From positions 124,001 through 188,000 of the forward strand of contig NZ_BDHH01000007.1 in assembly GCF_001748365.1 (NCBI RefSeq): a stretch of 64,000 nt of DNA. Reading direction: 5' to 3'. This document shows positions 26,545 to 36,298 of this stretch, one piece after another. The notes under the pieces were generated by a model. The model searched no databases. It had not been told where the DNA came from and saw only the letters and a list, made by a program, of their open reading frames with translations. Source of the DNA: Fusibacter sp. 3D3 (GTDB lineage Bacteria > Bacillota > Clostridia > Peptostreptococcales > Acidaminobacteraceae). Both the position numbers and the translations under genes were made by a program. Within the stretch, counting starts at the first letter, position 1. The number at the start of each line of letters is the position of its first letter.

Positions 26545-28677
26545 ATGGATAAAATCAGAAAAAAGACGAGACAACGCTTTAAAAATAGAAATTTATTGAC
26601 CAATACGATTGTTATGGTCACGAGTTTTTTAATCGTGTTCTTTTTATTTAATCAATCCGTATTTAACGGCATTTATGATTACAAAATAGGTGATATCGCT
26701 AAATCAGATATCTATTTGACCAAAGATGTCATCGATCAAAAAGCAACGCAAAGCTTGAAAGATAAAACCGCACAAGAAATTGAACCCATCATGACCATTG
26801 ATTTCTCTAAACAAGTTGAGACAAAAAAACAGCTCAATGAATTTTTTGGAAGATTACTTGAACTCAAAGAGAATTATGCAAATGATACAGAACTTTTTAA
26901 AAGAGTGTATGCAGGCATTGAAAGCAAGAATCCCTATGGCTTTGATGACAAAATGCTCCAATCGATTTCAACGATGTCTGTTGATCGGATCACGCTTATT
27001 AAAAATTATTCCATGGATATCACTCAAGAAAACATGTCCAATGGCATCGAAATTGGAGAATTGCTGGATATTACAAACGGCATAAATGCCTTTGTTCAAA
27101 ATCTTTCTGACATTGGTGAAAATGATAAGCTTATATTAATGAAGTTTGTTACAGGCTCTATAAAAGCGAATAAATTTGTGGATCAAGAAAAAACGGATAA
27201 AAAAATTCAAAATGAAATGGATAAGATTGACGATGTCGTATATCCGTCGGGGACTTTGCTCGTTTCTAAAGGTTCAAAACTGACGGAAAGAGAACTAAAT
27301 ATACTCAAAGATGGAAATATGATGATTGAGTCAAGTAAAGATCATCTTCTAAATCTATTGGGACTTTTAGGTTTACTTATAATGATTTGGGTTATCAATC
27401 ATTTATACTTGATTTATTTTGAAAGGCATGTCATTGAGAAATCTAAAGAATACATTATTTTAATGGCATTGTTTGTTATGATTTTTGCAAGTTCAAAAAT
27501 ATTTGCCTCATATTCCATCTATTTAATTCCAATTCCTGTTTTTGCAATGCTAGTGGGTATTTTACTGACGCCAAATCTCGTGAAATTCTATGGCACAACG
27601 CTTATTATTTTGATCAGCATTTGGTTAGGTTTACCCTCTTACGTCACCCTGATGTATTTGTTGAGTCTATTGATCGTCGGTTTATTTTTGAGAAATGTGA
27701 AACTGCGTTCGCAAATTATGATGATGGGCATATACGCATCATTAATCATGGTTGTATTTATGTTGATGAATGCTTTGATTTTTAAAACATATAATGAAAA
27801 TTTACTCTTTAAATTGATGATTATTTTTACGAATGGTATTATGTCGTCTGTCATAACACTTGGAACCTTGCCGTTCTTCGAGACCTTATTTCATATATTG
27901 ACACCTTTTAAGTTGCTTGAACTATCTAATCCTAATAGAGAACTTCTCAAAAGATTATTGGTTGAAGCCCCTGGAACATATCATCACAGTATACTCGTCG
28001 GCAATCTCGCTGAAACAGCCGCTCATGATATTTCGGCAAATAGTATGCTCGCAAGAGTAGGTTCTTTTTATCACGATATCGGGAAATTGGAAAGGCCTTA
28101 TTATTTTAAAGAAAATCAGGTTGGACCAGAAAACCCACATGATAAATTACCACATCAGGTGAGTGCAAATATTATTCGAAACCACACTGTTTTTGGTGTG
28201 GAATTGGCAGAGAAAAATAAACTGCCAGAGGAAATTCTACAGATTATTAGAGAACATCATGGGACATCTCTCATCAAGTATTTTTATCATCAAGAGCTGA
28301 CGAAGAATGCCGCTGTTGATATTACTAAATTTCTATATCATGGGCCAAAACCCGTCAGCAAAGAAGCCGTTGTAGTTATGCTTGCGGATTCAGTTGAAGC
28401 AGCTGTGCGCACGCTTGAAAATCCAACAAAAGAAGCTATTGGAGATCTGGTCGATAAGATTATTGCTCAGAAAATAAGTGAAGATCAGTTGAGCAATTCC
28501 AATATAACGCTTAAAGAAATTGAACAAATTAAGAGATCCTTTATAAAAGTTTTAGGGGGCATATTTCATGAACGCATAGTATACCCAGAAATTGATATGT
28601 CCATGATTTCAAAAGAGACTTTTAATGAAAACAGGGATGATCCAAGTGAGGTGCACGAAGATGAACATTCAAAGTAA
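26545..28677 (+). CDS. pgpH: Membrane HD-domain c-di-AMP phosphodiesterase, PgpH type
   Basis: PgpH proteins degrade cyclic di-AMP and so affect potassium and wall homeostasis. The domain order fits: one N-terminal membrane helix (about 24-42), the 7TM-HD extracellular domain (about 55-260), seven membrane helices (about 268-460), then a cytoplasmic HD domain. The HD residues are in APGTYHHSILVGNL, YHDIGKLERP, RNHTVFGVELA and REHHGTSLIKYF, and all look intact. The 710-residue length is typical. It follows phoH and overlaps the ybeY start by 17 bases, indicating coupled translation. Confidence 0.92.
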   Translation: MDKIRKKTRQRFKNRNLLTNTIVMVTSFLIVFFLFNQSVFNGIYDYKIGDIAKSDIYLTKDVIDQKATQSLKDKTAQEIEPIMTIDFSKQVETKKQLNEFFGRLLELKENYANDTELFKRVYAGIESKNPYGFDDKMLQSISTMSVDRITLIKNYSMDITQENMSNGIEIGELLDITNGINAFVQNLSDIGENDKLILMKFVTGSIKANKFVDQEKTDKKIQNEMDKIDDVVYPSGTLLVSKGSKLTERELNILKDGNMMIESSKDHLLNLLGLLGLLIMIWVINHLYLIYFERHVIEKSKEYIILMALFVMIFASSKIFASYSIYLIPIPVFAMLVGILLTPNLVKFYGTTLIILISIWLGLPSYVTLMYLLSLLIVGLFLRNVKLRSQIMMMGIYASLIMVVFMLMNALIFKTYNENLLFKLMIIFTNGIMSSVITLGTLPFFETLFHILTPFKLLELSNPNRELLKRLLVEAPGTYHHSILVGNLAETAAHDISANSMLARVGSFYHDIGKLERPYYFKENQVGPENPHDKLPHQVSANIIRNHTVFGVELAEKNKLPEEILQIIREHHGTSLIKYFYHQELTKNAAVDITKFLYHGPKPVSKEAVVVMLADSVEAAVRTLENPTKEAIGDLVDKIIAQKISEDQLSNSNITLKEIEQIKRSFIKVLGGIFHERIVYPEIDMSMISKETFNENRDDPSEVHEDEHSK

Positions 28678-29140
28678 GATGACTGTGGAAGTGATAAATG
28701 AGACAAATGAGATTCTAGACCCCTTATTAAACGCTCAAATATTAGAAGTCATAGAACTTGTACTGGATTCAGAAAATATAAACGCAGAAGGTGAAGTGAG
28801 TATCCTTTTTGTGGACAATGAGCGCATTAAGGCACTCAATCGTGAGTATAGAGCTAAAGACATTGAAACGGATGTTTTGTCATTTCCACAATACGATTCG
28901 ATTAAGGATACCACTGTTCAACAGTCCTATTTGTATTTAGGCGATATCGTGATCTCTTTAGAAAAAGCAAAAGAACAAGCCGAAAGTTTTGGACATACAT
29001 TTGAACGTGAAATACTATATCTTGTAGTACACAGCATTTTGCATCTAATAGGTTATGATCATATGGCGGATGAGGCAAAATGTGAAATGAGGACTAAAGA
29101 AAAAGCAATCTTCAAAAGAATAGCTGTTTTTAAAGCCTAA
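28661..29140 (+). CDS. ybeY: Endoribonuclease YbeY
   Basis: YbeY is a metal-dependent RNase that matures 16S rRNA. The zinc signature HSILHLIGYDH (HxxxHxxxxxH) is intact, preceded by DVLSFPQ and LGDIVIS. I choose the ATG at 28661, eight bases after GAGGTG, giving 159 residues. Another ATG at 28679 lacks a ribosome site. It overlaps the end of pgpH. The next gene starts 41 bases on after GGAGG. Confidence 0.93.
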   Translation: MNIQSKMTVEVINETNEILDPLLNAQILEVIELVLDSENINAEGEVSILFVDNERIKALNREYRAKDIETDVLSFPQYDSIKDTTVQQSYLYLGDIVISLEKAKEQAESFGHTFEREILYLVVHSILHLIGYDHMADEAKCEMRTKEKAIFKRIAVFKA

Positions 29141-29181
29141 AAGCAAGAGCAAGAGCATAAAATTTATCCGCGGAGGCAAGA

Positions 29182-30282
29182 ATGAATAAAAATGCTAAGT
29201 TGAAAATACCATTACTCCTTATTGCATGCCTAATTTTGGTGACGGGTTGCCAAAAGCAAGTGCAAAGTGTTCCAGAAGTTGAAGAAGCTGTTAAAATAGT
29301 AGTTCCTCAAAAAATGGATGAAAAAGAAGATGACATGGATCAGGAATCTGTCGATTTGACGGGTAAAGCGCTTAATAAGCTCACTGGACTTTATATGGAT
29401 GAAAAAAATATTCAAAACAGACCTATCGTTGTGATGCTGGACAATCAGTTTTCAGCAAGACCACAAGCCGCTATTGAACAAGCTGATGTCATGTATGAAT
29501 TTTTAGCCGAGGGCAGAATTACAAGATATATGGCCGTCTTTTATAGCCAAAGACCAGAGCACATAGGCCCTGTGAGAAGCGCAAGACCCTATTTTCTCTT
29601 AAAAGCACTTGAATACGATCCGTTTTATGTTCATGTAGGGGGCTCTATGGATGCACTTTCCAAGATCAGGTCCTATAAAATGGCAGATATTGATGGCCTC
29701 TCAAGTGGCGCTTTCTGGAGAGAAAGTCATAAAAAGATCCCGCATAATATGTATACTTCCTCTGAAGTATTACTTGAAGATGCTGCTCGAAAGAAGTATC
29801 GAGAGATTCCTGAATTTAAATTTTTAGATTTCTACAAGGAATTTACAGTGATTGAAGGCGTTGACGCAACTGAAATTAAATGCGTTTACAAAGAACCGAC
29901 TCAGAACGATAAAGTTGGCTATACGACTTCGTATAAATATAACAATGCAGATCAGTTGTATTATAGATATACTAATAATGGACCCCATGCTGACGAAAAC
30001 TCCAAGGTTCAGCTCACTTGTACGAATGTCCTTGTACAATACGCGAAGACGAAGGTGTTGGATTCAGAAGGGCGCTTACAAGTGGACTTAGTGGGTTCGG
30101 GAACAGGTGATTACTTCACTGCAGGTAAAACCATACCAATCAAATGGGAAAAATCAGATCAAAATGCACTAACTCTGTTCTATACACTTGAAGATCAGCC
30201 GATAAAATTAAATCCTGGCGTCACATGGTTTCAAATTATGGAAACGGGTAGTCAAGCTATCGTGGAAAAAGATAACGAGTAG
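29182..30282 (+). CDS. DUF3048 lipoprotein (YerB-like)
   Basis: This is a secreted lipoprotein of 366 residues. The signal peptide ends in a lipobox LVTGC (Cys about 23). DUF3048 features include RPIVVMLDNQFSARPQAA, MYEFLAEGRITRYMAVF, HIGPVRSARPYF and the C-terminal LNPGVTWFQI. The family is common on the Firmicute cell surface and its role is unknown. It lies between ybeY and cdd with short gaps, so it seems cotranscribed, although the GCGGAGGC site suggests good independent translation. Function cannot be given beyond surface attachment. Confidence 0.88.
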   Translation: MNKNAKLKIPLLLIACLILVTGCQKQVQSVPEVEEAVKIVVPQKMDEKEDDMDQESVDLTGKALNKLTGLYMDEKNIQNRPIVVMLDNQFSARPQAAIEQADVMYEFLAEGRITRYMAVFYSQRPEHIGPVRSARPYFLLKALEYDPFYVHVGGSMDALSKIRSYKMADIDGLSSGAFWRESHKKIPHNMYTSSEVLLEDAARKKYREIPEFKFLDFYKEFTVIEGVDATEIKCVYKEPTQNDKVGYTTSYKYNNADQLYYRYTNNGPHADENSKVQLTCTNVLVQYAKTKVLDSEGRLQVDLVGSGTGDYFTAGKTIPIKWEKSDQNALTLFYTLEDQPIKLNPGVTWFQIMETGSQAIVEKDNE

Positions 30283-30292
30283 AGGTGAATAT

Positions 30293-30682
30293 ATGGATTA
30301 TAAAGGATTAATAGAAAAAGCTTATGAAGCTATGGCGTATGCATATGTACCTTATTCAAAATTTCAAGTGGGTGCTGCATTACTCACTAAAACGGGGGAA
30401 ATCTTTACGGGGTGTAATGTAGAATCAGCCTCCCTTGGTGCGACAAACTGTGCTGAAAGAACAGCTGTCTTCAAAGCAATTTCGGAAGGCTTTAGAGAAT
30501 TCGAGGCCATTGCCGTCGTATCCTCAAGTAGAGACTTTACTTATCCTTGTGGCATTTGCAGACAAGTCCTTGTGGAATTCGGAAAAGATATTGACATCAT
30601 AGTTGCAAAAGATTATGATTATGAAGTCTATAAAATTGATGATTTATTGCCAAGATCTTTTACTGGTATTGACATCAAGTAA
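30293..30682 (+). CDS. cdd: Cytidine deaminase
   Basis: Cdd deaminates cytidine and deoxycytidine to uridine and deoxyuridine in pyrimidine salvage. The zinc ligands and catalytic Glu are in NCAERTAVF and PCGICRQVL, the homotetrameric Cys-Cys-Cys type. YVPYSKFQVGAALLT and GCNVESASLG bind substrate. Length 129 is standard. It lies ten bases after the DUF3048 gene and 24 bases before era, the classic ybeY-cdd-era order. Confidence 0.96.
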   Translation: MDYKGLIEKAYEAMAYAYVPYSKFQVGAALLTKTGEIFTGCNVESASLGATNCAERTAVFKAISEGFREFEAIAVVSSSRDFTYPCGICRQVLVEFGKDIDIIVAKDYDYEVYKIDDLLPRSFTGIDIK

Positions 30683-30706
30683 TCAGCTATAAAAACGGAG
30701 GTATGC

Positions 30707-31597
30707 ATGTCCTTTAAATCAGGTTTTGTCACCATCATTGGAAGACCAAATGTTGGGAAATCAACGTTACTCAATAATGTCATTGGTGAAAAAATCGCTA
30801 TTATGTCTGACAAGCCTCAGACGACACGTCATAAAATAACAGCAATGTACACAGACGAAGAAGTTCAGATCATCTTTGTGGATACACCAGGAATTCATCG
30901 CCCTAAAAGTAAATTAGGCGATTTCATGGTAAATAGCGCTAAAGGGGCTATTGCAAATGTGGACGTTGTCATACTCATGGTTGATAATTCTATGAAAATC
31001 GGTCCTGGTGACCAGTATTTATTAGATTTTATAACCGAAGCGAAAGCAGAAGTTATTTTAGTGATTAACAAAGTGGACTTGCTCACACCAGAAGAATTCA
31101 AAGCCATTTATGAAACTTATTCCAAGTTTGATTTTATAAAAAATATCATGGGCCTTTCAGCCATTAATGCCAAAGGGGTTAAAGAACTTGTAGAAGCCAT
31201 TAAAGCAGAACTTCCTGTGGGGCCACCTTTATACCCAAAAGATTTCTTAACAGACCAATCTGAAAGAACAATCGTTTCTGAAATAATAAGAGAGAAAGTT
31301 TTGAAGTACATTGATGATGAAATCCCACACGGTGTTGCGGTTGAAGTTCAAAGTATGAAGTTTAGACAAGATAAGCCTATTTGTGATATAGAAGCTGATA
31401 TTATATGTGAAAAGAAATCGCATAAGGGCATTATTATTGGTAAAGAGGGGCGTAAACTTAAAGGTATCGGTAAAAGTGCACGTCAAGATATTGAGGTGCT
31501 TCTGGATATGAAAGTCAACTTACAACTTTGGGTTAAGGTTAGAGAAGGCTGGCGAGACAATCAAGGCATCTTGAAAAATTTAGGTTATAAAGAATAA
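30707..31597 (+). CDS. era: Ribosome-assembly GTPase Era
   Basis: Era binds the 3' end of 16S rRNA and aids 30S maturation. The G motifs are all present: GRPNVGKST (G1), PQTTRHK (G2), DTPGIHRPK (G3), NKVDLL (G4) and LSAINAKG (G5). The C-terminal KH domain has the GIIIGKEGRKLKGIGK loop. The protein is 296 residues long. ACGGAGG precedes the ATG. It is the last gene of the block before a hairpin and mgtE. Confidence 0.97.
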   Translation: MSFKSGFVTIIGRPNVGKSTLLNNVIGEKIAIMSDKPQTTRHKITAMYTDEEVQIIFVDTPGIHRPKSKLGDFMVNSAKGAIANVDVVILMVDNSMKIGPGDQYLLDFITEAKAEVILVINKVDLLTPEEFKAIYETYSKFDFIKNIMGLSAINAKGVKELVEAIKAELPVGPPLYPKDFLTDQSERTIVSEIIREKVLKYIDDEIPHGVAVEVQSMKFRQDKPICDIEADIICEKKSHKGIIIGKEGRKLKGIGKSARQDIEVLLDMKVNLQLWVKVREGWRDNQGILKNLGYKE

Positions 31598-31623
31598 TAA
31601 ATAAACTTTATTAATATGGATTT

Positions 31624-31650
31624 AAGGTAAGTTGAATAGACTTACCTTAT
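31624..31650 (+). terminator. Hairpin between era and mgtE
   Basis: AAGGTAAGT pairs exactly with ACTTACCTT around seven bases. The following ATCTT is only weakly T-rich, so it is a poor terminator or an mRNA end. Confidence 0.5.
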
Positions 31651-31685
31651 CTTGCGTTCGTAATATAACCTTTGAGGAGGTGCGT

Positions 31686-33062
31686 ATGGGACTGTTAATG
31701 TTTTACGAATATCTAGATAAAATCGAACAACTTCTAGAGCAAAAAAAAGAAATAGAATTACACAATTACCTAGAGAATATGCACGCTGCCGATATCGCTG
31801 AGGTTCTGGAAAACCTAGAGGTTGACGATCAGACACAGGTTTTTGGATTACTTTCTGATGAAAAAGCGACAGATGTTCTAGAGCAGATTAATCCAGAAGA
31901 TTTTAGCAGCTTGATCAAAGCTTTAACCTATGAAAAGAAAGTCACTTTACTGGATTTGATGAGTCAAGATGACATCGTCGATAAGCTCATAGAATTACCT
32001 GAGAGTAGGCAGAAAGAAATCATCGCATTTTTGGATTATGAAGATGCCCAAGACGTCAAGCAACTTTTAATCTACGAAGAAGATACCGCTGGTGGTATCA
32101 TGACGACGGACTTTGTGTCCATTAAAAAGGATTATTCCATCTATTATGCGATAGAGACGCTTAGAGCAATTGCGCCTGATGCTGAAACGATCTACTATAT
32201 CTATGTAACCGATGATCTCGATCGCCTAGTAGGTGTTATTTCACTCAGACAATTGATTATATCCCCGCCCAATAAAGCGGTTGACAGCATAATGAATGAA
32301 AACCTCATCACTGTTAATGTTCATGAAGATCAGGAAGCTGTTGCTAAAATTGTCACAAAATATGGTTTGTTAGCGGTACCTGTTGTAGATGATAACAACG
32401 TAATGCTGGGCATTATAACCGTAGATGATATTTTAGATGTCATTGAAGAAGAGGCAACAGAAGATATTTTTAGATTTGCAGGGACAAATGAAGATGAGAT
32501 TTACGAAAATGATGATACCCTTTTTGAACGTGTTAAGAACTCTGTAACCTCTCGTTTGCCTTGGTTGATCATCACGATTTTTGGTGGTCTATTATCGGCA
32601 ACAGTGTTGACCTCTTTTCAAACGACTATAAGTGCAAATGCAACTTTGGCGTTGTTTATGCCATTACTTGCGGGCATGGGCGGGAATGTCGGCACTCAAT
32701 CCTCTACGATAACGGTTAGAAATATTGCCACTCATGCAATTGAAGGGATCGGTATTTTTAAGACATTGATTCATGAAATATCCGTGGGGATATTTGTTGG
32801 AATCGTGTGTTCCTTATTGGTTGCAGCGGCGGCATATTTTATGCATGGTGAATATCACATTGCAATTATTGTCGGCATTTCCATGTGGGCGAATATGACA
32901 ACAGCTTCTGCAATTGGAACGATTGTACCTCTTGTTTTTAAAAAAATTGGTGTAGATCCTGCCGTTGCATCCGCACCATTTATTACCACGACGATAGATT
33001 TGACAGGCCTGACCATATATTTTTCACTTGCAACAATTATGATGGCGAACATTCCCAAATAG
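31686..33062 (+). CDS. mgtE: Magnesium transporter MgtE
   Basis: MgtE is a Mg2+-gated channel. The order is an N domain of short helical repeats (about 15-125), two CBS domains (about 130-250, with YEEDTAGGIMTTDFV and PVVDDNNVMLGIITVDDI), a connecting helix, and five membrane helices with PLLAGMGGNVGTQSST and TIDLTGLTIYF. Asp and Gly in the pore motif are kept. I start it at the ATG at 31686 after GAGGAGG. A TTG at 31632 lies inside the upstream hairpin. No M-box was found in the short 5' spacer. The length of 458 is usual. Confidence 0.95.
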   Translation: MGLLMFYEYLDKIEQLLEQKKEIELHNYLENMHAADIAEVLENLEVDDQTQVFGLLSDEKATDVLEQINPEDFSSLIKALTYEKKVTLLDLMSQDDIVDKLIELPESRQKEIIAFLDYEDAQDVKQLLIYEEDTAGGIMTTDFVSIKKDYSIYYAIETLRAIAPDAETIYYIYVTDDLDRLVGVISLRQLIISPPNKAVDSIMNENLITVNVHEDQEAVAKIVTKYGLLAVPVVDDNNVMLGIITVDDILDVIEEEATEDIFRFAGTNEDEIYENDDTLFERVKNSVTSRLPWLIITIFGGLLSATVLTSFQTTISANATLALFMPLLAGMGGNVGTQSSTITVRNIATHAIEGIGIFKTLIHEISVGIFVGIVCSLLVAAAAYFMHGEYHIAIIVGISMWANMTTASAIGTIVPLVFKKIGVDPAVASAPFITTTIDLTGLTIYFSLATIMMANIPK

Positions 33063-33080
33063 ATAAAAGGGGGATCATCC

Positions 33081-33827
33081 ATGTTTTTAGAAACTGACGG
33101 AATTGTCCTCAAAGCTACCAAATCAACTAATAATGATGTTTTTTTGACTGTTTTTACGCGCAAAGCGGGTAAGATTGAAATTGTAGCCAATGGTGCAAAG
33201 AGCAGTAAATCACCACTTGCAGCATGTTCAAAACCATTTGTATTCGGTCTTTTTATGATCAATACATCCAGTAAGATGATGCGCCTTAACAACTGCATTA
33301 TACACCATTCTAATTTTAGAATTACAGAGTCACTTGATAAACTTGCGTATGGAAGCTATCTCTTAGAGCTTTGCAATCTTTCGACACACAAAAATATGAT
33401 TGACTTAGATCATTATGCACTCATCGTTGAAATGGTGGACTTGCTCGCCAAAAAAGAAGTGGATTTGAAATTACTCCAACTTTCATACTTGATTAAACTG
33501 GCGAAATTTTCAGGACATATGCCCAATCTTTTAGCAACGTGCACTCAATGTGGTAAGCCACTAGATGAATTTATTTTTGAGGTCAATGCAGGTGGTCTTA
33601 TCCATAGAGCCTGTATGACTCAAGAGGGTCAAATCTTTAAACTCAATCAACAGTTCATTCAAATCATACAGTATCTTTCGGTCAAAGATATTCGAGTGAT
33701 TGTCAATACAAAGTTTCATCAAAGTTATATCGATCATCTTCTCCCTCTATTTGAACTCTATATTCTAACGCATTTGGATATTCATCATATCAATTCTAAA
33801 GCCTTTATAGAAACATTGTCCAAATAA
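33081..33827 (+). CDS. recO: DNA repair protein RecO
   Basis: RecO helps RecF and RecR load RecA on gapped DNA. The N-terminal OB fold begins FLETDGIVLKATKSTNND. The C-terminal helical part holds a zinc-type motif TCTQCGKPLDEF, followed by NAGGLIHRAC. Length 248 is typical. AAAGGGGGATC precedes the ATG, and the gene follows mgtE by 18 bases. The era-mgtE-recO order varies among Firmicutes; era-recO adjacency is common. Confidence 0.92.
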   Translation: MFLETDGIVLKATKSTNNDVFLTVFTRKAGKIEIVANGAKSSKSPLAACSKPFVFGLFMINTSSKMMRLNNCIIHHSNFRITESLDKLAYGSYLLELCNLSTHKNMIDLDHYALIVEMVDLLAKKEVDLKLLQLSYLIKLAKFSGHMPNLLATCTQCGKPLDEFIFEVNAGGLIHRACMTQEGQIFKLNQQFIQIIQYLSVKDIRVIVNTKFHQSYIDHLLPLFELYILTHLDIHHINSKAFIETLSK

Positions 33828-33944
33828 ATAGATTGGGATTGTGTTAGAAGATAGATGAAAATTAGAGATATTTGTGTAATAACGCGTTGACAATGGTATA
33901 ATAAGTTTATAGAAACAGAACTTTATAAGATTGGAGTGATTTGA

Positions 33945-34487
33945 ATGAGAATTACATTGGAAATGGTAGATGAAGTTATTAACAGAACTGGTGTTACGTA
34001 CAAAGAAGCAAAAAATGCGCTTGAAAACAATGAAGGCGATCTCTTAAAAGCAATCGTGTATTTAGAAGAACTTCAAAATGAACCCTCTAAATCAGAACAT
34101 AAAAATATGTCTGGACAAGAAATTATCGATAAATTAAAAAGCTGGGTTAATGAAGGTTTCATCAATCAAATTACGATTGTTAAGGCTGGAAGAACGGTTG
34201 TTGATATTCCCATTATGGCAGGTGCCATTGGTGCGGTTATCTTTACAATCCCAACAGTGGCTGCAATTATTGCAGCAGTTGCTACGGGCTGTGAAATTAA
34301 AATCGTCAAAGCAGATGGTGAAGAGATCAATATCAATGAAATGACCCAAGATAAATTTGAAGATTTAAAATCCGTTTTCAAAGAAAAAAAAGGGACTGAA
34401 ACAGACCAAGCGGAAGATGAAGAGACTGAATTTGCCGAAGATGCTATTTTCGAAGAAGACCTCTTTGAAGATGAAGAAAAAAAATAA
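33945..34487 (+). CDS. UBA-like / DUF4342 domain protein
   Basis: The 180-residue protein joins an N-terminal UBA-like three-helix segment (about 4-45, with GVTYKEAKNALENNEGDLLKA) to a DUF4342 domain (about 50-130). The latter contains IVKAGRTVVDIPIM and a hydrophobic run GAIGAVIFTIPTVAAIIAAV that may enter or touch the membrane. The C-terminal 45 residues are strongly acidic. The function of the family is unknown. It sits between recO and the glycyl-tRNA synthetase T-box. A TTGGAG ribosome site is present. The upstream promoter region is ambiguous: TATAAT at 33897 with a 19-base spacer to TTGTGT. Confidence 0.85.
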   Translation: MRITLEMVDEVINRTGVTYKEAKNALENNEGDLLKAIVYLEELQNEPSKSEHKNMSGQEIIDKLKSWVNEGFINQITIVKAGRTVVDIPIMAGAIGAVIFTIPTVAAIIAAVATGCEIKIVKADGEEININEMTQDKFEDLKSVFKEKKGTETDQAEDEETEFAEDAIFEEDLFEDEEKK

Positions 34488-34510
34488 TAAGCGTATTTTC
34501 AGCAAAAGTG

Positions 34511-34539
34511 TTTACAGTGTATTTAATATATGATATTAT
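34511..34539 (+). promoter_or_regulatory. Sigma-A promoter of the T-box transcript
   Basis: TTTACA (34511-34516), 17 bases, TATTAT (34534-34539). The start is expected near 34546, just before Stem I. Confidence 0.75.
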
Positions 34540-34545
34540 CAATAA

Positions 34546-34738
34546 AAATATTGCAGCGATGACAAAGAATAGTATTTTAACAATGACATGCAGAGAGTTG
34601 ATGGCTGGTGTAAATCAACGATATTGTTAAAGGAAGGGCGCTTTAGAGCTATGCATACTTAAGTGGGCTACGGCCAACTAGGGTGGAACCGCGGAATCAT
34701 CTTTCGTCCCTTTCTATAGGGATGGAAGATTTTTTTTT
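34546..34738 (+). promoter_or_regulatory. T-box riboswitch for glycyl-tRNA synthetase
   Basis: This fills the 310-base gap before the synthetase gene. The canonical T-box AGGGTGGAACCGCGG is at 34680-34694. Stem I pairs TTTAACAAT with ATTGTTAAA (34623-34631). Its distal loop has the expected GGCTGGTGTAAA. AGTA on the 5' side of the specifier loop faces GGAAGGGC, so the specifier is a glycine GGN codon near 34636-34639. The antiterminator competes with the terminator at 34699-34738. Uncharged tRNA-Gly should allow read-through. Confidence 0.95.
34699..34738 (+). terminator. T-box-controlled terminator
   Basis: ATCTTTCGTCCCT pairs with AGGGATGGAAGAT and runs into eight T residues. Confidence 0.93.
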
Positions 34739-34797
34739 GATAATTTGACTATATTTCTTGTAAAATCAGCATTAAAAATGGATAATGGAGGTAAGTT

Positions 34798-36186
34798 ATG
34801 AATCCGGTAACGATGGAAAAGGTAGTATCTTTATGTAAGTCTAGAGGTTTTATATTCCCTGGCTCTGATATATACGGTGGGCTAGCAAACTCTTGGGATT
34901 ATGGTCCGTTAGGTGTAGAGCTTAAAAACAATGTCAAACAAGCTTGGTGGAAAAAATTCGTACAAGGCAGTCCATTAAACGTTGGTATTGACAGTGCGAT
35001 TTTGATGAATCCAGAGGTATGGGTGGCATCTGGTCATGTAGGCGGCTTCAATGACCCTTTAATGGATTGTAAATCCTGTAAGACAAGATTTAGAGCAGAT
35101 CAAATAATTGAAGCTCACATGGCTGAAAAAGGTGAACATGCAGATGCTATAGATGCTTGGGGCAATGAAAAAATGGAAAAATACATTGCAGATGAGGGGA
35201 TTAAATGCTCAAACTGTGGTGAAATAAATTTTACAAACATTAGGCAATTTAACCTCATGTTTAAGACTTTTCAAGGTGCAGTAGAAGATTCCTCCACAGA
35301 AATTTACTTGAGACCAGAAACAGCTCAAGGCATATTTGTGAATTTCAAAGCGATTCAAAGAGCTTCTAGAAAGAAAGTGCCATTCGGTATAGGTCAAATT
35401 GGTAAATCATTTAGAAATGAAATTACACCGGGCAATTTTACTTTTAGAATTAGAGAATTTGAACAAATGGAACTGGAATTTTTCTGTGAACCGGGTAAGG
35501 ACTTAGAATGGTTTGCATATTGGAAAGAATTCTGTATGAATTGGTTGTTGAGATTGGGGCTAAACCCTGATCATGTGAAATTCAGAGATCATGAAGCGGA
35601 AGAATTGTCTCATTATTCGAATGCGACCACGGATATCGAATTTAAATTTCCTTTTGGATGGGGAGAGTTATGGGGCATTGCAGATCGCACCGATTTTGAC
35701 TTAAAAGCACATATGGAACATGCTAAAGTGGATTTATCCTATCAAGATCCTATTACAAATGAAAAATATGTGCCATACTGTATAGAACCCTCACTTGGAG
35801 CTGATCGTGTAACGCTTGCATTCTTGGTAGATGCCTACAATGAAGAAGCACTTGAAGATGGAACCAGTAGAATTGTAATGAAGTTCCACCCAGCGCTTGC
35901 ACCTTTTAAAGCAGCTATTTTTCCTTTATCTAAAAAATTAAATGAAAATGCTCAAGAAGTTTTTAATACACTGGCAGAATATTTTAGCGTTGATTTTGAT
36001 GATTCTGGGAGTATTGGTAAGCGTTATAGAAGACATGATGAAATCGGAACACCTTACTGTATCACATACGATTTTGACTCAGAAGAGGATCAATGTGTGA
36101 CAATTCGTCATAGAGATACAATGGACCAAGAGCGCGTTAAGATAGAAGATTTAGTTGCCTATATTACCAAAGGTCTTAAATTTTAA
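34798..36186 (+). CDS. glyQS: Glycyl-tRNA synthetase, single-chain homodimeric type
   Basis: The enzyme charges tRNA-Gly with glycine. It is the alpha-2, class II form rather than the GlyQ/GlyS tetramer. Motifs include [11 protein letters not shown] at the N-terminus, motif 2 [19 protein letters not shown], and motif 3 [13 protein letters not shown]. The two zinc-type pairs CKSC and CSNC flank an insertion, as in other bacterial homodimers. The C-terminal anticodon-binding domain starts near [11 protein letters not shown]. Length 462 is typical. Expression is controlled by the T-box. Confidence 0.97.
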   Translation: MNPVTMEKVVSLCKSRGFIFPGSDIYGGLANSWDYGPLGVELKNNVKQAWWKKFVQGSPLNVGIDSAILMNPEVWVASGHVGGFNDPLMDCKSCKTRFRADQIIEAHMAEKGEHADAIDAWGNEKMEKYIADEGIKCSNCGEINFTNIRQFNLMFKTFQGAVEDSSTEIYLRPETAQGIFVNFKAIQRASRKKVPFGIGQIGKSFRNEITPGNFTFRIREFEQMELEFFCEPGKDLEWFAYWKEFCMNWLLRLGLNPDHVKFRDHEAEELSHYSNATTDIEFKFPFGWGELWGIADRTDFDLKAHMEHAKVDLSYQDPITNEKYVPYCIEPSLGADRVTLAFLVDAYNEEALEDGTSRIVMKFHPALAPFKAAIFPLSKKLNENAQEVFNTLAEYFSVDFDDSGSIGKRYRRHDEIGTPYCITYDFDSEEDQCVTIRHRDTMDQERVKIEDLVAYITKGLKF

Positions 36187-36298
36187 ACGATTCATTTGGA
36201 GTGTAATTTATTTGAAATCTTTTAAAAGTGTTGTGGCTTTGAAAATATATCAATAAATTTTTGATAAATGGATATATATTAAGCAAATGGAGGCGCCT

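Noticed and set aside
31598-31685. M-box magnesium riboswitch before mgtE
   Set aside because: The spacer is only 88 bases and holds a simple hairpin. The M-box needs a longer three-helix fold and conserved loops that are absent.
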